A stretch of 64,000 bases of DNA from Asterias amurensis (lineage: Eukaryota; Echinodermata; Asteroidea; Forcipulatida; Asteriidae). The notes below the pieces were generated by a model that saw nothing but the letters and a program-made list of their open reading frames with translations, was not told the DNA's origin and searched no databases. The stretch is taken from positions 21,790,450 through 21,854,449 of the forward strand of contig NC_092648.1 in NCBI RefSeq assembly GCF_032118995.1, given 5' to 3'. The position numbers and the translations under genes were made by a program. Positions 32,478 through 46,900 of this stretch are shown here, in pieces (within the stretch, counting starts at the first letter, position 1; the number at the start of each line of letters is the position of its first letter).

Positions 32478-34350
32478 CCCAGAATGGGTTCAGTAAGTGT
32501 TTCATGAAGACAACATCCTTTAGAGGCCGTATAGAATACTCAATGTTATAAAAATACTGAATGGCTTCATCATTTAATCTATACACTGAAGAACAAAGTA
32601 ATGTCTTAAATGAACCAGATATTTTATAGCATTGGGACGCCAACATCAGTTGTTTTTAATGGTTTAAAAAACCTTTTTAAAAACATTTCACTTTGTAGTT
32701 TAATCGGGAATGAAATTCTGATGATCTTGGCCAGCTGGGTATTTTGTTTTCTTTTAGTTTATTACATCTTTGCCTATGGTGCTGGTTTTTCCCAGTTGGA
32801 GTTTTTTTCCCACATCTAAAAATTGAATTAAGATTCTCAGTTTTTTTCTTTCGACCCACCCACAATTTCGAGATTTTTTTTTATATATTTAAACATTGAC
32901 AATACTGAATGGCCCCTGAATGTTACTTTCGTTAGCTTGCCCTTTCCAGGCCTGGAATTCCTTTTTTAGAGAAAAGGAAAGGCAAAGGACACATCCATTG
33001 GAAAATCTTAAAGTCTCAAGTCTGTTGGACATTTTTTTAAGGGGCACCGAGGCTAAGACCAGGACCACAGAGGCCATTCTTCAGAGTAATTAAAGGCCTG
33101 CCTTGTAACAGAAAGCAAGTTTCGCCCCATGTTTTAGAATAACATTATATTTATCCACATGAAATGCTTTACATAAGTATTGCTGTTGCTGACTTACAAG
33201 CAAGGCTGAATACCGTTTCATTTTTCAGGACAATGGTCTGAATAATTCAAGCTTTTCTAGTTGAATTACAGAATGCACCTCAGATAGTAAGCCTGATATT
33301 CACAACTAAAGTACATAACTTAATACAATCCTTTGTAAAGGAAAAGCCAGCAGTTCAAACAGCAGTTTTCCTATAAAAAAATTTCTTTTAAAATTTTAGT
33401 TTAAACTCAGTACTTGGTTAATAATACAATTTATCTTGGATAATTGTCATACAATAACAATTAATTAACCCAATCTCTGAATGGAACTTCAATAGTTTTG
33501 AACTGATGATCAGCTCAACAAGAAGTGTCCCCAGAGAGGTCCTCAGTTCAAAACTGAAACTTTCATCAAACCTCAAGTCAAGGACACCATTTGAACAAAT
33601 GTATGGCGGGACGTAAGCAAGAACGGTTACAGGTAAACAAATTTGTTTAGGGGACAAAATTCTTTTTTCTAATATTATCGACCAAATGAAAAGAAGTTCC
33701 TTGGACACACACACCTATGTAATGAAGCTTTCTGGCACTTTCCACATTGGTTCACCACTGATTTGCAAAAACAAAATTTTACATGTTGAAATGGGTTTTG
33801 TTATATACACGATTTAATGGGCTTGGCTGAGCCCATTTTTTACCTACAGTCCCTGATGACCTGTGAGTGAACTCACAACCCCAAAACTGGGTACAGACAG
33901 GTTCTACAAATATTTAAGCTTCAGTAATACTATCACGATTACCATTTCTATAGAGCTAAAGACTTTAAGCTATTTCTCACTGCCTGCTTTCCAACAGTAA
34001 TACCCTCGCCCCTTAAATGCAGAAGAGGGGAAGAAAGCCAGTGCTGAACTCTCAATTAACAGAAAAATGTATATATTTTTCCTAGAGTTATCAATTTTTC
34101 TTTTACAATTTAAAGTTAAAAATTGTAAAATACCCACCATCCTAAGCTGATTTTATGTTGTCAAATATTTGTTTAAGAAGAGTAATTAATATAGAATACA
34201 AGTTGACTGTCATTTTTCTCAATAAAGACTTATGTTGATCAATAAATGTAAATACTGAGACCATCAAGGTATTCTTCAATACTAATAGAAGGATTTAGAT
34301 TTCAGCATAAAATAAGCCATGTAGTTTTGCACGTATTTCTGTGAATATTT

Positions 34351-34960
34351 TCAAATAATAAGCGACTCATCTTCATCGTCCAGCATGATAAAATTTCCCT
34401 CCTCCCCAAAGTTAGTTGAAGCAAAATGTGATGATCTGCTAACTAAGCTTGGTGGTTTCGCTCCAAGCGGCGTTTGAGTCCCGCCACCATCAGCCGCAAT
34501 CCTTTCTTCATTTGATGCACTTTCATTGTACTCGTCACATTCAAAGACAGGATTGCTTATCGTGCCATCATAGGAGGATGTCAAATCTGGAGGAATTGCA
34601 TCATCGGCCAAAGCAGTGCTTTCCAAGTTCAACTGTGTACTCGTGCCTGTAAGATTACTGTCGTGTATCTGCAGTTCGGAAGTATGATCTGTACTCTGGA
34701 AACTAGCAATGTCTGTCCCACTGTTGGGGGTGGTAGATGTATTATTAGAATAAAGCCTCTGGTCCACATAAATGGAGGAGTGATTTGCATCATTCCAGTT
34801 CCTCGGTTGCTCTGTATTACTTGTTATATCAAATTCAGTATCTGAACTTTCCCCCTCTTTTTTCTGGCCGGAAAAGCTGTCATCGGTCGCATTTCTATTA
34901 TTATTATTAGGGACGATGCTTAGATCAACAGCTTGATTTTTCCCATTGGTAGCAGATTTA
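34351..34960 (-). CDS. Cytoplasmic-tail exon of the HYR receptor
   Basis: The last exon encodes about 203 residues rich in Asn, Ser, Thr, Asp and Glu and ends DDEDESLII before TGA at 34353-34351. An NPVF within SNPVFECDEYNES resembles NPxF/Y sorting or adaptor motifs. There is no ITAM, TIR or death domain. The role is unknown. Confidence 0.85.
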
Positions 34961-37900
34961 CTGAAAAAGAAAGAAGAAAATAAAACTATTCAGGTATCTT
35001 CTTAAGAAAATAATAATATTTTGAACAATGATCATCATCCTTACTCACAGTTGAAAAGCTGAACTGTGAAGGACCCAGATGCTATGTGCTCATACCGCAG
35101 AAATGCAAGGGCCCTTTTGGCAGCCAGCCACATTAATATATGTTTGATCACAGAACCAACCAGAAAAGATTTTTCAGTGGAAGGAAACCGATGGCCTAGA
35201 ATTGTTAAAAGTGGGTCATTGAGTTGGTGTTGGTACACCCGTCAATTGGCTCTTCTGAATAAGTTAGAGAATAATGATACAAGAACTTATTTAAATTGTG
35301 CAAGATTTTAGGTGAGAACAAGCTATTTTCGAATGTTTCTACATGGCTGTCATTGTTTGTTGTTCTACATAAAACTTTTTATTTTAATTCAAATCTGTGA
35401 TGACCCTAGCAAAATAACTGTTTTCGTGACATACTCCAACTGTGTAAATTATCATGCTTGTATCATCAAAGACACATTTCCAATTGCACCTGTTGTACTA
35501 TCAGTTTGTATTACTCTCTAAAAATGTTTTTCATGTGTGTGATAAGCATAAATAGATTGACTTACAGTTCCATCATTTGTTTAGTATGTTTCCTGCGGAT
35601 GAGTGCAATAATATATGCAGTGATGGCAAAGATCAGCATGAACACCCAGATGATACCTAGGATGACAAACACAAGCTGCTTCCCTGTAGACATATTAAGA
35701 GAGAGATTTAAGGGGGAAAAATGACTGTGAAAACTCTTTCTGCAAAAAACAAACTCAATCAACTTTACATTATTAGTTACTCAGTCCTAAAAAAATCATT
35801 GAACTAATAAATACTCAGTATTCGGGCCAAAAATATCAATAAGTTTCTTTAAAATGAAAGTTACGCGTCACAAACAGTAGCTATAGATTAAGAGGACATT
35901 ATCTTTTGGCTAACTTTTCTCCCTTTTTAGATGAAAGTACAAAATTGTGTAATTTTAAGCTCAGGGTCTGGATTTCTGGAATGTTTTTTTTTTATAGAGT
36001 TCATACCTCTGTCTCTTCCTTTTACTATACAATAACATGGCAGCTACTCACCTGTGAGGGACACAGTAATCTGACATCTTGTGCCGTAAATGTTTGGGCT
36101 CCTACAACTGAGAAGAGCAGAAAAACAAAGTGTGAAATATTAATTCTAAAGCATTATCACTGTGTATATAAAAAAAGTATAGTTACTTTAACTAGTTGCA
36201 CATAAAAGCCCTTAACAATACTGCAGGGCTTGATTTCACAATGAGCTTAGATTCATCTTAACTGCAAATTACTCTTGATTGCTAAGCAGAGTGTGATGTC
36301 ACAGTACAAATTGCTATGACAACACTGACTCCTCTTTAGATGAATCTGAGTGCTTTATGAAGAATTTTCCATTCTATTTTTTTGTCCAGTTACTACAGGG
36401 CCCTTTTTGACCGGAATTGGTGTTTTTTTTATATCAAAAGTTCAGTAAAGCATATATATTTAACGAGCACTCTCTCCTGCTTATTAGGAAAAAGGAATGA
36501 AATAAATCGATCAAGAGGAGTTATGTCTATTTTGGTAAAGATACTCATTGTGCAAACTGTCCACAGAATAAGTCTACTATGAAAAAAAAAATCTGAATGT
36601 AAGGAAAGAATTTTAGCTGTGAAGATTCGGTCAAGCAAGCATTAAAATTCCATGGACAGCTACAAACATGAGTGCTTTCAGTAAAACAGGCATAACTTCT
36701 CTTAAAAATTATCAATTTGTTTCATTCTTTTGTTCCAATGAGCAGGACAGAATGCTTGCTTATTACGTGCTCCCCTTGGGTTTTGAAAGTTATTTGTTGT
36801 TTTGTTTTTAAATCATAAATCTCAGTCAACTGTTTTTTTCTCACCCTGTACAAAGGGGCCAGCCCCAACTGGGAGCAAGGTGGCTACAACATGAATTGAC
36901 TCAATTCACCTAATTTCGTTATCACAGTACTCTGGACTGCTCTACCTTTCATTTTGGGAGTCAATGTCATTGTGCAGTTTGCATGTATCATCTAAAATAG
37001 GAGAGATTTAAAGGTTAATCCAAAAGGACTGTAATTAGGGACAAATCCATTTTATGATTTAAAAATAAACCCCAAGCAATTAAAATTAAAACCTAAATGA
37101 TTTAATTTTAAATCTAAAAATGTATTGGTCCCTAATTACAATCCGTTGGATTAACTTTTTAATCCTTCCCATTTATTTGTTTGTTTGTTTGTTTGTTTGT
37201 TTGTTTGTTTGTTTTGATTTTCCAAATAACACCGTAAATATTAATACTAAAAAATATACAAGCAATAGGTACAAAGGGTGATACAAAAGGGGCACCAGAA
37301 AAAACGCTTAGGCTTATACAGGGCATGGTCCCTTTAGATTATAAACTAATTGGTTTTAATTTATAACAATAAAAATATTAATTGATGAAATGAAAGTACA
37401 GAGAAAGTTATAATGCATACAGCAAACATAGCACCCAAAAATAAGAGTGTAGGCGATGTGGCTTTTACATGCGTTTCTATATATAATATTTACATACAAC
37501 TTGAATCCCAAAATGGTAAGTTGCATGGCAAACAGTTATACAGCCATGTGTGACATTTGTACAGTACAGTCTGTTTGTAGTCAATACCAAAATATTCAAA
37601 TGGTTTCAAAGGTACATAAAGAAGAAAAATAGCTGATTTACAACGTGCCATTGTAAAGTTGGGCCAACGCTTCTGAAGTCTTGTGTCCAAATTAACGGCT
37701 TTTGCAGAGGCTAAACGCATGGGCATGAAAAAGCTAAGAAAATCTTCCTGAGTACAAGGGCTGACCTTCTCATTCATAAGGAGTAGGATTTAATGGGCTT
37801 TTCAGGCAATTTAATCACAGCTTTTTTTTATTTTTCTGAGGGCAAAAAAAAACGGAAGTCTGGCTAAAGTAGGAGATATCATGCCTGTATATGGCCAAAA

Positions 37901-40900
37901 CTAAAAAAGAAAAAAAAACATTTTCCAATATTGTCATTGCGGCCATCAGCAGCCAACATCCATAGCCATATCCAAAGTCACTTGGCCAAAACTTACTAGC
38001 AAATGACAAGGTTTTGAGCGTCTATCCCACATACACCATCGTTGAGACAATAGCCAATGTTATCTTGACAGGTTGCAGTGCACTTCCTCCCTTCAGCTTT
38101 ACAAGTCATGTCTTTCGGACACGGTAATGTCACACACTCATCTAAAACTTCTTTAGATCCTGAGAACGGACATTTCAACAAATGAAAAAAGGGTTAAATT
38201 GAAGGTAACTTAACAGCAATATAAACTTTCCCATATCCAAAAGAAAAAATTGCTGTTTCAGAAACAACAATAAATTCTAAGTTCATGATTAGAGTTTAAA
38301 AACATTCACAAAGTACCTAAATTTGTATTCTGCAAGTTTTTAAAAGAAGCTTATAACTAATCTTTCCTATATCCTCAAGATAACAATGCTGTTTCAAGGA
38401 AAACCAATAAATACTACTTTCATAATAAGATTTAAGTAACATTAACAAAGGACCTAAATTTGTAGTCTTCAAATTTTGGAAACAAAATTTTAAAAAATTA
38501 ACATAAAAAGATGCCAACAATAGACCTAAACCAGAAGGAGTGAAAAAAGCAAACCCTAATGTTAACAACGCCTGGCTAATATACTTGTGTACTACCTTTC
38601 TCAAAAATTAAAGCACTTCAAACAAAAAGCTTTGCATATGACAACTGATTCAAACCCATGACATTTGTCATTCTAGAGTAGATGTCTTACTACTAGACCA
38701 CAGACATTGCCTGGAAGCAAGAGACAGTAAAACATAGCATTTAAACTTTCTCTTACTTCTCAGGAAATTTCAGTGGTAAACACTTTTGCTCTGGAATGGG
38801 AAAGGTAAGGGGTTCAAATCCCATCTAAATAATTTTCCTGTGGACTTTTTTCAGGACTCGTGTACCGAGTAAATAAAAACAGTTCTTATAATACACATGC
38901 ATTTATATGGGTAACCTCAAATAATATTCTTCATCCTCGAAGCAAATTTAATAAAGCTATTACAAATTTACAATTTAAAAAAGTATAAAATATGTTTGGT
39001 TTTCATCCTCTTTTCCAGTTGCGCATCTGCCACAAACAATATTCATCACCCCAATGCAAATTAACAGCTATTAAAAACAACAAAATATTAACAAACATAA
39101 ATGTGTTTGATTACCATCCTCATTTTCCAATTGCACCTCTGCCACGTTGGTTAGTTCACCCCGGTGTATGGCGTTTAAAACTGTATCAAGTCGGTTATGT
39201 TGGTCCTCGGGGCTCAAAATAATTGAGAATCCAATACCAGTGTAGGCAACTACGCCACCTTCCTCTGCCCTGTTTAAATAAATAAAAAGTTGCTGTTAGT
39301 CTTAGATTTTACCAGGACCCAATTTCATGACATTAGCTAATCAGAAAATAATGCTGAGCAAAGAAATTAACTGGGAAAATTATAAAATAATCTGTGACCC
39401 CATAAACTATGTTCAGATAGTCCCTCTGCTATATAGCTTAACCATTAATTTGAATTATTTTTTATTTTTTATTTTAAAGAAGTAACTTACTTAGTAGGCT
39501 TAATAAAGTGGAGTCCTCAAATTTGAAGAATAAAATTTATGTAAAAAAGAAATTTGAGAAATTTTACCCCAAATATAAGTCCATTTAGCCTAGTCTGCTT
39601 ATTTTATAAACTGTACTTGTCTGATCACTATAGTTTGTGTAGCTAAGATTCTATATATCTAGAGGATTATCTGAAAGACATTTTTTTATCATTAGATTGG
39701 TGAACAATTTACATTATGTACCCAAACTTGTCTATGTGACTACCAAGCATTGTGTCATCATCAGAAAACACCCTCACCAGCTGTTGGGGAAAGGAAGAAG
39801 AATGGTTTAGATTTGGTAAAAGAAAGTTTTGATATTTGCTTAAATTGTGCATTTCATAAATAATAACAACAAACATACATATATAAAACAAGATCAAAGC
39901 ACTGTAAAGTGAGCAAACCAATGGAACTTAAATACAGCATATGATACAAATAAGTTTTAAGAGATTTCTTGCAAAATTGGCAATAAACAAGTCCTGTTTG
40001 TAAAAAATATAAAAAAAATAACTCACAAGTATTTTTGGGGGCAAAAGTGTTATTGGGGAGCAAAACAACTTACATCGTTTACAATCGCTGATGACAATGC
40101 CTGAAACTGTTTGGAGGTGTTATCTTGCAGAGCGTCCGTGTAGGCAAAATTGAGTAGAACCAGTATAATAGATAGATAGTGGGAGTCTGAAATTAAAGAT
40201 CAAACACTTCTTTTAATTATCAGAATGTACGCAAATTAACTGGTTGGACGAATTTGTGTGCTTTCAGATAGGAATAAAAAACTTCTGCCTAGAAGTCTTT
40301 TATTATCTTAGTGAGAAAAAACCTCTTTCTCAAAATCTATGCTACTTCAGAGGGAGCCGTTTTCTCACAACGTTTTATACCATCAACAGCTCTCCAATGC
40401 TCATTACCAAGTCAGTTTTTAAGTTAATATTTGTTTTGAGTAATTATCAAATGTGTACCTTCCCTTTAAGCCAACCAAGATTGTATTTACAAAATAATAC
40501 CATTTATTAACAAAACAATTCTTCAAACTAAACATACTTGTGATGTATTTTTTTGTGGCTACTGTTTTAACTACAAAAATTCACACCTCAGAATTTAATA
40601 AATTCAACCCTCAAAATTACACCCATAAAATTCAGTGAAACCCCGTCTTAATTTAGTGAGTTGCTGATCCCAAATAACCTTATTGCACGTTTCATTTACA
40701 TATCTTTTGATACTGAATAATTAATGCATTATCAAACCTTAACCTTCAAAATTTCTTGATATCTACCTGGGATTTCTTGTACTACTATATCAAATGAACA
40801 TTCAACGTGGTGCCCTGCTTCATCCTGAGCAACGTATGTGACTTTGGTTGAGCCGAGCGAGAACCAGTCTCCAGGCTTGTAATTGCTCTGAAGTTGGACA

Positions 40901-43900
40901 GATCCCGAGTTGTCAGTTGCAGTTGGTTCAATCCAAGATACTCTTACATCTTCTTTCTCTTGGGTGAGATGGATACTAGACTCTGGGCAATACCTTATTA
41001 GCGGACGCTCATTATCTGTAGAAAAAGAAGAGAGAAGAATAAAGAGAAACGCAATCCTAAGAGAACCTATAAAATTAATTTCTCTAGTAGATCTTGGTGC
41101 TTCTATCAGTTGTGCTGTGAAGATTTGAAGGATGCTTTTCATTTGTTGCACAAAAAGAAGTGAGAAGAAGAATAAAGAGAAAGGCAATGATAAGAGAACC
41201 TTTAAAACCAATTTCTCTTGTGGATCTTGGTGCTTCTAAAGTGGTCCTGTGAAGATTTGAAGGATGCTGTTCATTTAACAATGAAAATAATGATAGTCTA
41301 CCTGACTTGAACCAGAAGTTTGTTTCTTCTTCACAAAGAGGAAATTTAATTGCTTATGCATTTAAGTATGAAGAAGAAAAAAATTAGAAAAATTATAACA
41401 AATTTGACCAAATAACTTAACTTCAAAGAAGGAAGTATTTGGAAATAAGAATCTTGGGAAAAACTTAATAGAACAGAGGAGATGCTTATAAAACCGTGTT
41501 TTTTTTAGCATGGTTTGGTAGCAATTTGAACCACATGTTGTTTACAAGCTTCACCTGTACAAATTTCATTCTTTTGAATTGAATTGAATTGATTTATTCA
41601 TCATCTAGTATAAAAAATACATGAAATTTAAGTTCCAATTGTATTGCATTATGTAAAATATTAAAATGTTGACATGTTATACTACATACCAAGGAATACA
41701 ATAACACTTATAACAAACACATTTTAATTATTATAAATTTATCATGGCTGCAAACACACACCTTCAATAGTAATTAAGAAACTGCATGTTGCAGTAAAGC
41801 CCATGTTGTCTGTGGCTGTATACACCACTCTTGTGTTCCCCAAGGTGAACTGAGACCCAGATGGGTGGCTGACTGTGAGAGATGACATGCCCTGTGCTGA
41901 TTCTATGGTAGGTTCAAGCCAACTTATAGTTGCAGAGGCTTTCCCTGCATCGGCTGGTCGGTTGATATCATTCGGACATCCCACTAAAGCAATAGAGTTA
42001 CCTGGATTGGGAAGTTCAAAGGGAATATACATGTTTGGTAATTACTCAAAACAAATATTAAATTAAAAACTGACTTGGTAACGAGCATTGGAGAGCTGTT
42101 GAGATATTATAAAACATTGTGGGAAACAACTTTAAAATAATAAAAGACTTCTAGTATTCCTATCTGAAAGTACACAAATTCGTCCAACGAGGGTGTTTTT
42201 TTCTTTCATCATTTTCTTTCAACTCTGATGACCGATTGAGCAAAGATTTTCACAGGCTTGTTATCGTATGCATATGATGGGATACACCAAGTGAGAAGAC
42301 TGGTCTTTGACAATTACCAAACGTGTACCTTCCCTTTAAACAGATTTATAACATTTGTTAGATTGTGGGTGTTGAGGTATCTATCTATATTCAGTTTGTG
42401 GAAACACCATGTGTATATCTACGATAGGACAAGCCTGCTCTAGTCATCGTAAGGAGGTTACTAGAGCAGGCTATAGTTGAAACATTGAGACCAATTAAGA
42501 TCTGACTCTGCAGCGGTGAAGTTAATAACGAACCACTAAGTGAAAGTAGTCGTCTTGTCCAATTTCCTACCTTCTGTCCAGGTAGTAGTTAAAATAAGCA
42601 TCACAGTTCTTTCAGAACTGAGTAACTGAGTAGTCTCCATAAATTCAGAATTGCAATTTTTATTTCATTTTTTTTCCCAAAGCTTTTTTAAAGGGTATAA
42701 CTTTTAACCTGTTTTCTTTTTGCTAAAAGCTGAATGAGTTTAACTAAAATAATTTTTTGGTCTACTGGCTGCAGTACCGGTCAGCCAACATGCCAAACCT
42801 AAAACCCTACCTGCAGCAACAAAAGCTGATATAACTTGCAATTTTTCATCTCACTAGTGTAAACCTTGAAGGTAAAGGCGTGTGTGTCTACTTCTCACCT
42901 ACATCCCAGATTGTCAAAAGGAGTTTGAACCATAACACATACCCATTAACCTCTTATAGTAAGTGAAGGCAGCATTACTGGCAAGCACGGCCAAGAAGTC
43001 ATCGTCGATTGACTGACTGAGACGACATTTTCCCTGGTCATCGATGTCAACAGAGCGACATACAAACGTTGTCTCCATAATACAAGCTCGGAGGCATTGC
43101 TCCACATCCAGCAATAAAATCAGATCATCTCGACCAGGAAGAAAAAATCCCTCTGTCCGTGTGAACTGATTGAAAGGGAATCCTGTAAGATTTAAAATAC
43201 ACAATTGAGCTCTCGAGAGAACCGAAAGTTGTCAGAAGTAACTTTTCAAAAAACATTTACAACGTGGACTGAACAAAACCTAAAAGAACATGTTTTAATA
43301 ATTCTAGAACACAAAAACAGTTATTGGTTCTTAAATCAATCCCTTAGATTCTTAGAATTGTTCAGAGAGTGGCTTTATTAAAAAGTTATACGTATAAGGG
43401 GTCAGAATTCGTCAGCTCAGAACTGCAAGGCAGTTGTATTGGTTTCATAAACATGAATTTGAATCGTTAGGAGTTCTGGTATTATGTAGTTTATTGATCA
43501 AGAGTAGTCTCCAAAGTAGTTGTTTGGCATAAAGAAATGTTAATTTTCGATTTTGATATTTTGTCTTCAAGTTTAGATTTGTTTATACTTAACACACTTT
43601 CAATTATTACATATGAAGTGGGTTGTATTTACTGGTTCATTTATCATCAAATCATTACAAAACAAACCCCTGTATAAATACAAAATAATGATTAATGAAC
43701 AAATAATCATAGTTTACACAAAAGTTTTAATCTTATTACTTATTTGAACACTTGCCTGTGACAATGATGCTGAAATTGCAGAATCCTACATTTCCCAATG
43801 AATCTACAGCTGTGTAGCTGACTGATGTCTGACCAGTTTCAAATGCATCTCCTGGTTGATGACTGGCTGTTACTGTGATGTCACGGTCTTCCAATGAGAT

Positions 43901-46900
43901 GATTGGCTCCTGCCATGCAATGAATATTCTGGATTGGCCAATCAGCAAAGTTTTGATGATGTCATCTGGGCACATGGTAAATTCAACATCCCTCACATCT
44001 ATGAGAAGGAAAAAACACAGACGTTTTAAAGGCAGTGGACACTATTGGTAATTACTTTAAAATAATTGTTAGCATCAAAACTTACTTGTTAACGATCAAT
44101 GGAGAGCTTTTGATAGTATAAAACATTGTGAGAAATGGCTCCCTCTGAAGTAAGGTAGTATTTGATAAAGAAGTAATTTCTCACTGAAATTTTAATCTGA
44201 TTTCAAGACCTCAGAATTAGATTATAAGGTCTCGAAATCATGCATCTGAAAGCACAAAACTTGTGCGACAATTGCATTTTTTTCTTACATTGTTCTCTCA
44301 CAACTTTGATGACCAATTGAGCTCAAACTTTCAAAGGTTTTGTTATTTTGTGCATTTTTTTATGTTGAGAAGTGAGAACCAAGTGAGAAGAATGGTCTTT
44401 GACAACTACCAACGGTGTCCAGTGTCTTTAAACCCTGAATGTTGATAACCAATAAACTTACATGTAGTGAAACTAATGATTGTTCTGCAAAAGAAAAGGG
44501 AAGTCATCCTCAGCAAATTTCTCTGCTGGAAGTTTGCATTTTTTGTTTATGTTATTAATTTGTGGGTTTTGTTTTTAGTGGGTCCTTTTTTTAGGGGGGG
44601 GGGGTTGTATTTCTTGGTAAAGACTGAATTAATAAATGTTCCCAGAATGGCTCATGAGTTACAGAGTGTAAATATTCCCCTTTTTCCTGAAATGCAGTAG
44701 TTTTTGAGTAACGATGAAGTTTGACCTCAATGTTTTAAAACAGTGCAGACATGCATCATGGGGGTCTTAAACTATTGAATCTAAGCTTAAATTTTCACAA
44801 GTATGTGTGGAAACAGGTCTTTGAAAATTACTGATTTTGTCTGCGTGTTTTAATAACAATGTCATTGCTTGGGACAAGGGGTGCAACTGCATCTTCATTG
44901 AATGCTACCTTTGATTAAATTTGGTCTGAAATAAAGTTTGCAGAATAAGAAACATCTGCTAGTAAAAGATGTGGCTCCGATATGTAGCCTCAGTGATGCA
45001 TTTGTTCAGAATTTTACTTCTAGTTGCTCTTCTAATCTTCTTAGTTATTAAAGTCCTCTTTTCTAGTAGTCTTGGTTCAAGACTCTCCTGTTACTATCAC
45101 AAGAGGGGGCACACTCACCTCTTGTGAAGGTGGTCTATGGAGAGATATTAATAACAGGAGAGTGTTGAACCAAGACTCATTTTCTATCAGTACCTACCTG
45201 TTACTTTCACATTGAATTCACAGATTGCCTCATTGCCATAGGGATCCGAGGCAGTATAACGCACAACTGTGTCACCAATTCTAAAAGAATCACCAGAGTT
45301 AGAGTAAGATGCAAGACTGAAGGATCCTGAATTGTCTGTCAATTCTGGAAGTTGCCAAGTGACAGCTACTGTGGATTCCATCGATGAAGACAGTTCTGCA
45401 GCAATGTTCGATGGGCAGCTGAGGAAAACAGGTCTTTCGTTATCTAATAAGAAAAACAAAAACTCAGAATTGTATGCTGAATGAATTTAAAGCTAATTTA
45501 TAAATCTGGACTACGACTATTACTTGCACATGTACAGAGTATATGCTGTCCATGTCCGCCAATATATATTATGTTCATATCATGTCTTGTCCACGAGTGC
45601 CATATGCTGTCCAGGACACCATGTGATGTCCAGGACACCATGTGTTGTCCATGAGTGGCATGTGCCATCCATGAGTGCCATGTGCCTCACCCATGAGTGC
45701 CATGTTCCACCCATCAGTGCCATGAGTGCCATGTGCCATCCATGAGTGCCTTGTTCCACCCATGTGTGCCATGTTCCACCCAGGAGTGACATGTGCCACC
45801 CAGGGGTGCCATGTTCCACCAATGAGTGCCATGTTCCACCCATGAGTGCCATGTTCCACCCATGAGTGCCATGTTCCACCCATGAGTACCATGTTCCACC
45901 CATGAGTGCCATGTTCCACCTATGAGTACCATGTTCCACCCATGAGTGCCATGTTCCACCCATGAGTACCATGTTCCACCCATGAGTGCCATGTTCCACC
46001 CATGAGTGCCATGTTCCACCCATGAGTACCATGTTCCACCCATGAGTGCCATGTTCCACCCATGAGTACCATGTTCCACCCATGAGTGCCATGTTCCACC
46101 CATGAGTACCATGTTCCACCCATGAGTGCCATGTTCCACCCATGAGTGCCATGTTCCACCCATGAGTGCCATGTCCCATCCATGAGTGCCATGTTCCCTC
46201 CATGAGTGCCATGTTCATCCCATGAGTGCCATATGCCATTTGCCGCCCATGAGTGCCATGTCCCGTCCATGATACCATGTGCCGTCCATGAGGGCCATGT
46301 GCCGACCATGAGTGCCATGTGCCGACCATGAGTGCCATGTGCCGACCATGATGCCTTGTGCCGCCCATGATACCTTGTGCCAACCATGCATGTCATGTGC
46401 CGTCCATGATATCATGTGTTGTCCATGAGTGATGTGCTAACCATGATACCAATAATTAAACATAAAACAAACATACCTTCAACTCTAACAACAAAAGAAC
46501 AGGTCTCTTCCAGTTGAGAATTAACATCCCGTAGTTGATACAGAACAACCCAGGTTCCCACAGGAAACATGTCTCCAGACTCATAGTTCTGATCGAGTAC
46601 ATCCACCAATGGGTCAAAGTTACGAATGAGCGGTCCTGTCCAAGTCACTGTTGCATAGCTCTTTCCCATATCTGTATCTTGATTTATGCTTTCAGGGCAT
46701 TCCTGTAAGAGGCCGACTGTGGAAGGAGAACAAAAATGTGTATTTATGATGTTTTGATGTTTTAGTTCTACTGTTTCAGTTTAAAATAATAACTAATAAT
46801 AATAATGTTGAAGTCTTATATAGCACACGTATCTACCTAACGAGGTACTTAAGGCGCTTAGTATATACAAAATTTCAGAAAGATAGGTTATTGATGCGAT

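Larger units (their letters stand above)
29502..34350. other. Convergent intergenic region (GLRX5 and HYR receptor 3' ends)
   Basis: It must hold both 3'UTRs, but I cannot fix either polyadenylation site. Identified parts are elements at 29673-29921, 30028-30238, 30971-31125, 31808-32197 and 32272-32477. The stretch 32480-34350 shows no gene or clear repeat apart from a short dispersed fragment near 33040. Confidence 0.45.

Noticed and set aside
36970..37000. Possible small exon with acceptor TTTTAG and donor GTAGAG in the EGF region
   Set aside because: Including it creates a stop at the junction with the EGF exon; skipping it gives a complete EGF-like domain.
45580..46396. Long minus-strand open frames rich in Gly, Trp, His and Met
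   Set aside because: Produced by the 20-bp minisatellite, which lacks stops in all frames; it lies in an intron between two well-defined HYR exons.
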